Shown: positions 8,588 through 15,543 of the stretch, piece by piece
How the letters are laid out: every line of letters begins with the position of its first letter
Numbering within the stretch: the first letter of the stretch is position 1
Assembly (NCBI GenBank): GCA_048550035.1
Contig: JBLYYQ010000099.1
Coordinates: 1 to 27,403, forward strand
Source of the DNA: JBLYYQ01 sp048550035
Lineage (GTDB): Bacteria > Nitrospinota_A > UBA7883 > JBLYYQ01
Direction of reading: 5' to 3'
Length of the DNA: 27,403 bases
Program-made: the position numbers and the translations under genes
The notes under the pieces: generated by a model
The model's input: the letters and a program-made list of their open reading frames with translations, nothing else
Database searches by the model: none
Told to the model about the DNA's origin: nothing

Positions 8588-9193
8588 TTACGAGCCACCA
8601 TCTTGGAACTCTTCAAAGCTTGAATTGAATTTGCCTGCTGTCTGATTCTTATGAAAATAGAACATATCATCAGCAAAGAGTGCTCCTGTCATCTCCTCTA
8701 AAACCTTGTCAAATAAAATTTTATAGTTAGATTCCCAATCTAAATCTTCATCAAACATATCTTGGTCTTGATCATTATTATAAAGTGCGAACCTATTCAT
8801 CGGCCAGCATAAAAAATCCTTGCATATATCTGGGCGATCATCCCATTTATCACACGCAAATAGTCTGTCATCTAACTTTTTCAAGAATAGACATTTACCT
8901 CCATGGCTTCGTAGCTCTATTGAACATGTTGCGCGATCTAATTCGCTTTTTTGTAAAAATTTATCTAAAAACCAAGCTTTACTCATCGATATATTAAGTC
9001 GCTCATAAAATGAGACCGCATCTTCCATCTTAATCGGAATAAATGAGGAGTGGCAACAACCAGCACAACTCATGCAGACTAATGAGCCCCACCATTTCCT
9101 TAGAACCTCGCTCTCACTTAAAGATGGCTCAAGATTGCAAAATTGCTTTAGTAATGATTCCGATATTTTTCTTCGCCTATTTCTTTTTTTCAT
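8588..9193 (-). CDS. YkgJ-family cysteine-cluster protein
   Basis: A 201-residue soluble protein of the YkgJ/Fli-B group of putative zinc- or iron-sulfur-binding proteins. The family signature appears as CMSCAGCC (C40, C43, C46, C47), followed by a second cysteine set at C101, C114, C124 and C129 within GKCLFL, FACDKW, RPDICKDF and LCWPM. The eight-cysteine pattern is what defines the family; its biochemical role is not established. The N-terminus is very basic (KKRNRRRK). AAGG lies four bases before the ATG. It is the first gene of the minus-strand block, divergent from pcm across a 113-base gap, so its promoter should set expression of mtaB and the genes behind it. Confidence 0.85.
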   Translation of the reverse strand: MKKRNRRRKISESLLKQFCNLEPSLSESEVLRKWWGSLVCMSCAGCCHSSFIPIKMEDAVSFYERLNISMSKAWFLDKFLQKSELDRATCSIELRSHGGKCLFLKKLDDRLFACDKWDDRPDICKDFLCWPMNRFALYNNDQDQDMFDEDLDWESNYKILFDKVLEEMTGALFADDMFYFHKNQTAGKFNSSFEEFQDGGS

Positions 9194-9306
9194 CCGACCT
9201 TGATTTTGATACTTTTAACTTAAGAATTTAATTGTAATATTACTCCTTGAAATATTTTGATATATTACTTTTAGAGTAACTTTAAGATTAGTTCAGGTTT
9301 CATTAT
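9194..9306. promoter_or_regulatory. Divergent promoter region between the ykgJ-like operon and pcm
   Basis: This short AT-rich gap must hold promoters for both directions. A perfect 10-base palindrome, GTAATATTAC (9234-9243), sits near its centre. A possible sigma-70-type promoter for pcm is TTGAAA (9247-9252) with TTTAGA (9270-9275), spaced 17 bases; the -10 match is poor. CAGG about nine bases before the pcm start is a weak ribosome binding site. The need for a promoter is clear from the divergent genes, but the exact elements are tentative. Confidence 0.4.
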
Positions 9307-9984
9307 ATGGCAAGTCCGAGTTTTAGATTTAAAAATTTAGAGGATAAGTTCAAATCTAAACGGATTGAGATGGTGGAAAAATTGACCACCATGGGTATTA
9401 CTGATCAGAATATACTCAATGCAGTAAAAATCTTGCCTAGAGATATTTTTATCGACGCTCCTCTTGCAGGACATGCTTACGATATCGCTACACTACCAAT
9501 CGGTCATAAACAGAGTCTATCTAGCCCTTATACTATCTGCTCTATGCTACAATATGCTAATATCTCTAAACATGACATCGCACTCGAAGTCGGAACAGGG
9601 ACTGGATATCAAGCAGCAATCCTCTCATTGCTAGTCGAAAAGCTCTACACCGTCGAAATGATCAGCTCATTATCAAATAAGGCAAGGCATAACTTTAATC
9701 AACTTAACCTTGCAAATATAGTATCATTCCTAGGCGACGGTGCCTATATTGTCAAAAAATATGGACCGTTTGATCTTATCATCGTTGCTGCGGTCGCACC
9801 TGAACTACCGACTGAATTATCTGCTCAACTTGCTGATAATGGAAGAATGATTGTGCCGGTTGAAAAAGATGGGCAAGGAAGGATACATGTCATAAGAAAA
9901 AAAGGGGGAAAATTCTTCGTAACCGTCAAAGAAGAGTGCTCATTTGTACCACTTGTCGGCAAAGATGGGTATCGTAATAAGTAA
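9307..9984 (+). CDS. pcm: Protein-L-isoaspartate O-methyltransferase
   Basis: Repairs age-damaged proteins by SAM-dependent methylation of L-isoaspartyl residues in the cytoplasm. Family landmarks appear in order: MVEKLTTMGITD, VLPRDIF-like ILPRDIFID, the LPIGHKQSLSSPYTICSML stretch holding the conserved (S/Q)SxPY element, SAM-binding motif I LEVGTGTGYQAAIL, acidic VEMI after the next strand, DG at the third strand, and PFDLIIVAAVAPELP. C-terminal strands match the usual L..GG.....PV pattern as LADNGRMIVPV. The 225 residues are slightly longer than the E. coli enzyme because of an N-terminal extension of about 15 residues. It is a single-gene unit with a terminator overlapping its stop codon. 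Confidence 0.94.
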   Translation: MASPSFRFKNLEDKFKSKRIEMVEKLTTMGITDQNILNAVKILPRDIFIDAPLAGHAYDIATLPIGHKQSLSSPYTICSMLQYANISKHDIALEVGTGTGYQAAILSLLVEKLYTVEMISSLSNKARHNFNQLNLANIVSFLGDGAYIVKKYGPFDLIIVAAVAPELPTELSAQLADNGRMIVPVEKDGQGRIHVIRKKGGKFFVTVKEECSFVPLVGKDGYRNK

Positions 9985-10006
9985 CTGCTGGGTAACAGTT
10001 TTTTTT
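9983..10006 (+). terminator. Intrinsic terminator of pcm
   Basis: AACTG (9983-9987) pairs with CAGTT (9996-10000) around an 8-base loop and runs directly into a run of T to base 10006. The hairpin begins inside the pcm stop codon, and the T-run overlaps the end of the convergent GAF gene by two bases. On the opposite strand the hairpin is not followed by a T-run, so it should act only on pcm. The stem is short, so efficiency is uncertain. Confidence 0.65.
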
Positions 10007-11426
10007 AAACCGATTTTAAGCTCGTAAGATAGTTATTATTATCATTATAAATTAGTATCTTTTCACTTTTTAATAGTCGACTCTCCTTTAATGCAAATTC
10101 TCCCTTGTCTATTAACTGTTCAATATTGACTCCATTTTCAGGATAGAGCGCACCTCCGATTGCCCCTCTGATAATCACTTCAACACCTTCTGATAAAAAT
10201 GGTTTCTGCTCAATTGCTTGCAGTGAATCTTGCATCATCCTATAGCCATCAGCTTTATCTGCTACATTACTTAATATCAAAAATCGGTCTGCATAGTAGC
10301 GAATAACTTTCGCATTAGAAAAATTTACATCTTCTAATCGTTTTAGTGCCTGGTTTAAAACCTTGTCGCCACCTTTAAATCCAATCTCTAAATTAACATG
10401 TCTAAATCCAAGCAAGCTTACAATAAAGAGGATCTTGCGCTGCTCAAGAAAAAATTGATCCCGCTCAAGTCGACTCGATATATCTATCGATGATATTTTC
10501 GGAGTCACCTTCGTTCTGTAATGATAAAATGAGCCACTCAAAGCAGCACCAATAATCTTTAACCCGATCTCAATCGCTTTTGGAAATGGCTCCTTTGTTC
10601 TAGAAAGTAACCCAATTGCCCATTTTGCATCATCTCCAAAAGCAATCGGAACTGCTATTAGCGAGCTATATTTTAGAGGCTTAATAGTCGGCGCTATCTT
10701 TATCTGCCCAGTCAGAGGACTGTTAATTGCAATGTTTTGAGATAAAACATAACCGATCCTGCAATTTTGAAGCTCGACACTATCGCCAAATATCTCACCA
10801 TTTTCATTTAGGAGGTAGCATAGATTATCATCTTTTTCTGCAATGATTAGTTGGTCATACGATACAAGTTCTCTCATTATAACCTTCACTCTTCTAACTA
10901 GATCCTTAAAGCTTGTGGTGACTGTTAGGCGGTCGATTATAGATGATACTATCTTGAATGTATCTGAATTATCACTATTTGCATCCTCGCTAGCCATCAA
11001 TATGATGACTGAGCTGATAAGTTTCGCATAACTTGCAAGATCAAGGTGAAGATCGACATGCGATTTGGAACCTCGGATCTTGTCAAATGTTAATAGCCCT
11101 ACCTGCCGGCCTTTAATAGTTATTGGATAAGCTAAGAAAAAATCAACATCAACATCACCTTGGTAATATTTTAATGCATTGCGAGATCGAGCGTTTAACT
11201 GTTCGATCTTCACCTCTTTTTGATGTTTGGCAGCAAACCCTACAAGACCTTCACCTACATTGATACTTATATTCTTAATTAGCTTATCTGACCGACTCTT
11301 CGATGCCTTAATATTTAACTTGGATCCTGTTTGATCTAGAAGAAAAACCGCAGCTGTATAGCCGTTATGAGCTTTTAGCAATATATCTAATATCTGCTCT
11401 AGTTCAGTCGCTACCTGACGATTCAT
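10005..11426 (-). CDS. Two-GAF protein with degenerate GGDEF domain
   Basis: A 473-residue soluble signalling-type protein with no membrane segment. An N-terminal GAF domain spans about residues 5-145 (GEGLVGFAAKHQK at 58-70 and PITIKGRQVGLLTFD at 101-115 are typical). A second GAF-like domain spans about 160-300. The C-terminal region (about 325-460) follows the GGDEF fold: FKGGDKVLNQALKRL matches the helix before the active site, and GAIGGALYPENG and DKGEFALKESR match the conserved end. The GGDEF signature itself is replaced by YYADRF (377-382), so diguanylate cyclase activity is not expected. It could be a GTP- or c-di-GMP-binding sensor or a scaffold. No ribosome binding site is obvious before the ATG. 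It is transcribed alone, convergent with pcm. Confidence 0.78.
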   Translation of the reverse strand: MNRQVATELEQILDILLKAHNGYTAAVFLLDQTGSKLNIKASKSRSDKLIKNISINVGEGLVGFAAKHQKEVKIEQLNARSRNALKYYQGDVDVDFFLAYPITIKGRQVGLLTFDKIRGSKSHVDLHLDLASYAKLISSVIILMASEDANSDNSDTFKIVSSIIDRLTVTTSFKDLVRRVKVIMRELVSYDQLIIAEKDDNLCYLLNENGEIFGDSVELQNCRIGYVLSQNIAINSPLTGQIKIAPTIKPLKYSSLIAVPIAFGDDAKWAIGLLSRTKEPFPKAIEIGLKIIGAALSGSFYHYRTKVTPKISSIDISSRLERDQFFLEQRKILFIVSLLGFRHVNLEIGFKGGDKVLNQALKRLEDVNFSNAKVIRYYADRFLILSNVADKADGYRMMQDSLQAIEQKPFLSEGVEVIIRGAIGGALYPENGVNIEQLIDKGEFALKESRLLKSEKILIYNDNNNYLTSLKSV

Positions 11427-11442
11427 ATTTTTTAATAGTTAT

Positions 11443-11488
11443 CTTTAAATTTAAAGGATATCATTGCTCTGTTATAGTCTAATATAAT
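11443..11488. promoter_or_regulatory. Divergent promoter region with 14-base palindrome
   Basis: The 93-base gap between the GAF-GGDEF gene (minus) and the DUF2065 gene (plus) contains the perfect palindrome CTTTAAATTTAAAG (11443-11456). A perfect -10 hexamer, TATAAT (11483-11488), lies on the plus strand 32 bases before the DUF2065 start. No convincing -35 hexamer is found at 16-18 bases from it. The palindrome could be an operator shared by both directions or chance AT-rich symmetry. Confidence 0.35.
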
Positions 11489-11519
11489 TTCACTATTAGC
11501 TTCAAATTTTATTTTAACA

Positions 11520-11726
11520 ATGAACTTTTTAGAATATATTTTATCTGCATTAGCACTTATGTTGGTTCTGGAAGGATTAATATATTTTGCATCACCAAAC
11601 TTGCTTAGAGCAGTCGCTACCTGGATAGATGCAAGCTCTGATCAAAGCTTGAAAACCATTGGTATTGCTATGGTAGTAGCTGGAATTACCTTACTGATAA
11701 TATTAAGATTATGGCTGTTTGCCTAA
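11520..11726 (+). CDS. DUF2065 (YjeT-like) small membrane protein
   Basis: A 68-residue protein with two predicted membrane helices (about 5-25 and 46-66) joined by a short loop. The pattern LALMLVLEGLIYFASP followed by GIAMVVAGITLLIILR matches the DUF2065/YjeT family, which is often encoded beside hflC or other membrane-protease genes. Its function is unknown. Here it is first in an overlapping plus-strand cluster: its last 16 bases overlap the hydrolase gene in another frame. No strong ribosome binding site is visible before the ATG. Confidence 0.85.
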   Translation: MNFLEYILSALALMLVLEGLIYFASPNLLRAVATWIDASSDQSLKTIGIAMVVAGITLLIILRLWLFA

Positions 11727-12544
11727 CTTTTCTTCTTGTTTTAGGGAGCTTGCCTATCATAGTCAATGCTCTTCTTTACCTATTTAAAACTGTTGTCACC
11801 TTATCTCGAAGTGGTGACCTATCGTTTCGAACTTTCTTTAAAAGTGGCACTGCACTATTACCTGCTTTTATCAAAGAATCACTTTATTCTTACATCTGTC
11901 TTGTTTTAATTGTTCAAGATTGGATAGCTTGCAGATTCGTAAGATCACCATCTTTAAAAACGAGCAACGATCAAAACCAGAGTCGACTTATAATATTAAT
12001 TCATGGCTTTATGGCTACTCCAGCTCATATGCGTATATTAGAAAAAAGAATTAGCCATTTAGGTCAAACAGCTCTTTATCGCTACCGCCCATCTGGTATA
12101 AACCTTGATGACATCTCGGCTGGATTAGTTGACTTTATTTTGTTAGCATCGAATCGGTATAATATAAAAGATATCGTAATTATTGGGCATAGTTTTGGCG
12201 GGCTATTAGGGGTCAAAGCAGCAACTAAATTAGCTCACCGCTTAAATATAATATCTGTTATCGGACTCGCAACCCCATTTAAAGGATCGGCTCTTGCACG
12301 GTTTGCTATATCGAAAGTAGCAAAGAGTTTGCAAGAAAAAAATTATATCAATAAGTCAGATAGTACTCCGCTAGAATTTGAATTAACATCTATCTACTCA
12401 GAGCATGATCAGTTTGTAGTCCCATCTGATAACTCTATCTCTGATCTGGCAGCCTCTAATATAAAACTGAGTAACATAGGGCATGCTAGCTTCTCTTTTG
12501 ATCTATCAGTTGCTCTGATGATTGAAGCAATAATAAGAAAATGA
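11711..12544 (+). CDS. Membrane-anchored alpha/beta hydrolase (lipase/esterase-like)
   Basis: A 277-residue protein with a hydrophobic N-terminus (two likely helices, about 3-25 and 57-72) followed by an alpha/beta-hydrolase domain. The HGF segment (98-100) supplies the oxyanion region. The nucleophile elbow is GHSFGG with Ser161. The acid is probably Asp233 in YSEHDQFV and the base His258 in IGHASF, completing a plausible catalytic triad. The family includes lipases, esterases and thioesterases; the substrate is not evident. Membrane anchoring suggests a lipid or acyl substrate. It overlaps the DUF2065 gene at its start and the LipM/LplA-family gene at its end (ATGA), so the genes are probably translated together. 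Confidence 0.82.
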   Translation: MAVCLTFLLVLGSLPIIVNALLYLFKTVVTLSRSGDLSFRTFFKSGTALLPAFIKESLYSYICLVLIVQDWIACRFVRSPSLKTSNDQNQSRLIILIHGFMATPAHMRILEKRISHLGQTALYRYRPSGINLDDISAGLVDFILLASNRYNIKDIVIIGHSFGGLLGVKAATKLAHRLNIISVIGLATPFKGSALARFAISKVAKSLQEKNYINKSDSTPLEFELTSIYSEHDQFVVPSDNSISDLAASNIKLSNIGHASFSFDLSVALMIEAIIRK

Positions 12545-13341
12545 TGATTGCGAGTAAGGCTGACAAGCTAACTTGGACTCTTATTTTTGACCCTCCTCTT
12601 GATGGAAAGTTGAATATGGAGATAGATCAAGCAATTATAGAGATCGGGGCAAGTTTGCTCCAATCTCCACTTATTAGAATCTACTCTGTTGACCGCCCAA
12701 CAATTTCAATCGGACTAACGCAACCTATTAGCGACCTAGATCATGACTACATGTTAGCCAATGATATTGCACTTGTTAGAAGACCAACTGGAGGTCGAGC
12801 TATTTACCATAGTAGTAAAGATATAATTTTTTCAATGGCAGCACCTATATCTTCTTATTGGTTTCTGAATCGATCTTACTTCTATCTTCTTGCAAAGCGA
12901 GCTATTGCTACTGCCATTACTGATTTTGGATTGAAACTAGATCCTGACCCTGATGATGACTTTTTTAAAAAAAGTGGCTCTTGTTTCACATCACGCTCCA
13001 AGCTAGAGCTAACTTGCAATAATAAGAAATTTACAGCTATTTCCCAACGAGAGAGAGCTAATGTAATTTTGCAACATGGTGTTATACTATTTTCGATTGA
13101 TAAAGATAAATATTTGAAATCACTAAAATTTAAAGATCAAAAATTACATGCTATGGCAAAAGATTCGATAGGCTCGATTGATGAGCTATCTGATAAGAAG
13201 ATTAATAGAGCAGATTTCCTAGCAAGGTTTTGCTATCATTTTGCTGACTTAAATAAATTTGAACTCAAAGTAGCATCTCTGAAACTGATAAATACAATAA
13301 GGGCAGCTAGTAAACTAGCTAAAATAGATTATGGAATTTAA
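12541..13341 (+). CDS. Lipoate-protein ligase/octanoyltransferase family protein (LipM/LplA-like)
   Basis: A 266-residue BPL/LplA-superfamily protein predicted to move an octanoyl or lipoyl group onto lipoyl-domain proteins. Signature elements are SIGLTQ (56-61), RRPTGGRAIYH (80-90), SCFTSRSKLEL with Cys148 at the position of the LipM catalytic cysteine, KKFTAISQR (162-170) carrying the conserved lysine, and ILQHGVILF. The usual GSAQ after the lysine reads AISQ, a departure from the consensus. The conserved Cys favours LipM-like transferase over ATP-dependent ligase, but the two are hard to separate by eye. Two ATG codons in a row open the gene inside the hydrolase stop, and its end overlaps lysK by 11 bases. 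Confidence 0.82.
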   Translation: MMIASKADKLTWTLIFDPPLDGKLNMEIDQAIIEIGASLLQSPLIRIYSVDRPTISIGLTQPISDLDHDYMLANDIALVRRPTGGRAIYHSSKDIIFSMAAPISSYWFLNRSYFYLLAKRAIATAITDFGLKLDPDPDDDFFKKSGSCFTSRSKLELTCNNKKFTAISQRERANVILQHGVILFSIDKDKYLKSLKFKDQKLHAMAKDSIGSIDELSDKKINRADFLARFCYHFADLNKFELKVASLKLINTIRAASKLAKIDYGI

Positions 13342-14917
13342 GGAGTGGCCTTTCCAAGAGGCAAAAAAGATTATAGAGCGTGCAAAAGCTCAAAATAAGA
13401 GCAAAATATTATTGGAGACAGGATATGGACCATCTGGGCTACCTCATATAGGGACATTTGGCGAGGTTGCGAGGACAACTTTTGTGATGCAAGCATTAAA
13501 TGAGCTTGCTCCTGATATCAAAACCGAACTGATTGCATTTTCCGATGATATGGATGGACTTAGAAATATACCATCAAACATACCAAACCAGACTCTATTA
13601 AAGGAGCATCTTGGCAAGCCTTTGACAATGGTCCCTGATCCGTTTGAAAAATATCCTTCGTTTGCTGACTATATGAATAATCAGCTAAAAAAGTTTCTAG
13701 ATTCGTTTAAATTTGAATATAGCTTTAAGTCATCAACTGCTATCTATAAATCTGGTCTATTTAATGAAGGCTTAAAGAAGGTGATGGATAACAAGGATGA
13801 GCTTATTAAATTATTTGTTTCGACCATACGGAAAGAAAAGCGTGCTAACTGGTCTCCATTTTTCCCTATATGTGCGAAGTGTCATAAGATATATTCCACC
13901 AGAGTCACTGATTATGATCCTATAAATTACAGTGTCAGCTACTGTTGCGACCAAGATGAACCTAACCAATCTGTAGGATGTCGCCATCAGGCAACTAGTT
14001 CTATCTTTGATGGGAATGTGAAGGTCGGTTGGAAAATTGATTGGGCGCTTAGGTGGCACTCCTTCAAAATCGATTATGAGATGCATGGTGAAGATCTTAC
14101 TGAATCAGGTAGACTCTCATCTAAGATAGCCATGCTACTTGGCGAACCAGCACCATTGTTATTTAAGTACGAACTATTCTTAGATGAGACTGGTCAGAAA
14201 ATATCAAAAAAAATAGGAAACGGACTTTCAATTGATCAATGGCTATCTTACGGACCATACGACTCGCTACTCTATTTTATGTATGATAAACCACAAAAAC
14301 CAAAGAAAATGGGGCTCCCAATATTTCCTAAAATAGTCGATAGTTACCTTACAACTATCGATGAATACAATTTCACCGATAAGGATCACCCAGCATTTTT
14401 CATTATTAGACAGACTGATAACTTTCATGCCACCAAAAGTAGTAATGAGAAACAGGTAATAACCTACTCATTGATATATAACCTCATCATAGCATTAGCA
14501 GAGCCTGATCCAGAATTAATCATCAACTATTTACTAAAGTATCAGCCTGCAATCAGCGAAAATCTAGAATATTACAGAGCACTCGTAACTAAAGGTATCG
14601 CCTATTATAATCAATTTTTCTTATCTAATAAGGTAGATCAGCATCCAGATAGCGAATTTGCAGATCTAACCTCACTCTTTAAAGATAGACTCGCCAAATC
14701 TGGTGAAAATCATGATGGACAATATTTACAAAACTTAGCTTACGAAATTGCAAAAGAACATGATGTTCCGCTTAAAAGCTGGTTCCAACATCTCTATAAA
14801 CTATTATTAAAACAGTCGTCAGGCCCTAAGATTGGAAGTTTTATCAAACTATTAGGAAAAGAAAAAACTATTGAGCGTCTCAATCAATATTTAGCCCAAC
14901 ATAGAAAATCAGATTAA
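13331..14917 (+). CDS. lysK: Class I lysyl-tRNA synthetase
   Basis: Charges tRNA-Lys using a Rossmann-fold catalytic domain unrelated to the common class II enzyme. The HIGH-like signature is PHIGTFGE (38-45), preceded by TGYGPSG. The KMSKS-like signature is KISKK (290-294). Between them lie paired cysteines typical of a metal-binding insert (C181/C184 and C205/C206, C217). The 528-residue length fits the family, and the C-terminal helical region is anticodon-binding. Class I LysRS is known from archaea, spirochaetes, alphaproteobacteria and scattered other bacteria, so its presence is a useful lineage hint. The start overlaps the preceding gene by 11 bases. A 7-base inverted repeat (14907-14913 and 14935-14941) follows but lacks a T-run. 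Confidence 0.93.
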   Translation: MEFKEWPFQEAKKIIERAKAQNKSKILLETGYGPSGLPHIGTFGEVARTTFVMQALNELAPDIKTELIAFSDDMDGLRNIPSNIPNQTLLKEHLGKPLTMVPDPFEKYPSFADYMNNQLKKFLDSFKFEYSFKSSTAIYKSGLFNEGLKKVMDNKDELIKLFVSTIRKEKRANWSPFFPICAKCHKIYSTRVTDYDPINYSVSYCCDQDEPNQSVGCRHQATSSIFDGNVKVGWKIDWALRWHSFKIDYEMHGEDLTESGRLSSKIAMLLGEPAPLLFKYELFLDETGQKISKKIGNGLSIDQWLSYGPYDSLLYFMYDKPQKPKKMGLPIFPKIVDSYLTTIDEYNFTDKDHPAFFIIRQTDNFHATKSSNEKQVITYSLIYNLIIALAEPDPELIINYLLKYQPAISENLEYYRALVTKGIAYYNQFFLSNKVDQHPDSEFADLTSLFKDRLAKSGENHDGQYLQNLAYEIAKEHDVPLKSWFQHLYKLLLKQSSGPKIGSFIKLLGKEKTIERLNQYLAQHRKSD

Positions 14918-14955
14918 AGAGCATCCTTAAAGAGTCTGATTGAAATATAATGTTA

Positions 14956-15321
14956 TCAGTCACCATTGGTTGATTTGATATCCTTTAATATCGAATCTAG
15001 TTCTGCCATATGCGAGATTGATGAATCAAGTAAAAATAGTAGCTCTGGTGATTTCCTTATTCGCATCCTTTTCCCTAACTGGGTTCGAATATACCCTTTT
15101 GCCTTATTTAATCGCTCTATAACAAGATCTTTATCAGCTAATTTATCGAAAATGGAGATGAATACTTTCGCATTTTTTATATCTTTTGTTAACTCTAGTC
15201 GGACGACAGATAGGATCCCGGTTAGCTCTAATTGTGGATCTTTTAAATCTTTACTTATTATAGATGAAATCTCTTTAGCAAACTCAGCCGCTAACCTATC
15301 AGATCTTGAAAATCTTTTCAT
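14956..15321 (-). CDS. rbfA: Ribosome-binding factor A
   Basis: Assists late maturation of the 30S subunit by binding near the 5' end of 16S rRNA. The 121-residue protein starts with SRSDRLAAEFAKEISSII, continues with DLKDPQL and the KNAKVFISIF strand, and ends with RIRKSPELLFLLDSSISH, all typical of the family's KH-type fold. AAGAG five bases before the ATG is the ribosome binding site. The gene is not next to infB, nusA or truB, its usual partners. It stands alone, convergent with lysK (38-base gap) and divergent from the hybrid kinase, with a 32-base palindrome 22 bases upstream of its start codon. Confidence 0.95.
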   Translation of the reverse strand: MKRFSRSDRLAAEFAKEISSIISKDLKDPQLELTGILSVVRLELTKDIKNAKVFISIFDKLADKDLVIERLNKAKGYIRTQLGKRMRIRKSPELLFLLDSSISHMAELDSILKDIKSTNGD

Positions 15322-15342
15322 TATTACTCTTGAAATAGATAA

Positions 15343-15374
15343 AATTCTATTCTCGAACGTTCGATAATAGAATT
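15343..15374. repeat. 32-base palindrome upstream of rbfA
   Basis: AATTCTATT-C-TCGAAC (15343-15358) is mirrored by GTTCGA-T-AATAGAATT (15359-15374). The two 16-base arms differ at a single pair (C15352/T15365) and have no spacer. It lies 22 bases upstream of the rbfA start codon, just before the ribosome binding site, in the region divergent to the hybrid kinase. There is no T-run on either side, so a terminator is unlikely. It could be an operator or a 5' leader hairpin of rbfA. A smaller perfect palindrome, GTAATATATTAC, follows at 15394-15405. Confidence 0.6.
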
Positions 15375-15543
15375 AGATGAATTAATATAATTTGTAATAT
15401 ATTACGACTTACCAGCCTCAAGCCTACTTTAATTAAATTATTTTCACGAGTAAAAAGTGATTTAGCCTTAAATTACTCCTATATAACTGGCTATATTAAA
15501 CTGATTTAACGATCAACCTTCTAATTGATTCATAGGTATGTAA

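Noticed and set aside
14907..14941. Inverted repeat AATCAGA/TCTGATT between lysK and rbfA as a bidirectional terminator.
   Set aside because: The loop is 21 bases long and no T-run follows on either strand.
15343..15374. The palindrome core CGAACGTTCG as a LexA box.
   Set aside because: Known LexA boxes of similar letters have a spacer between GAAC and GTTC; this one has none, and neither neighbour is a typical SOS gene.
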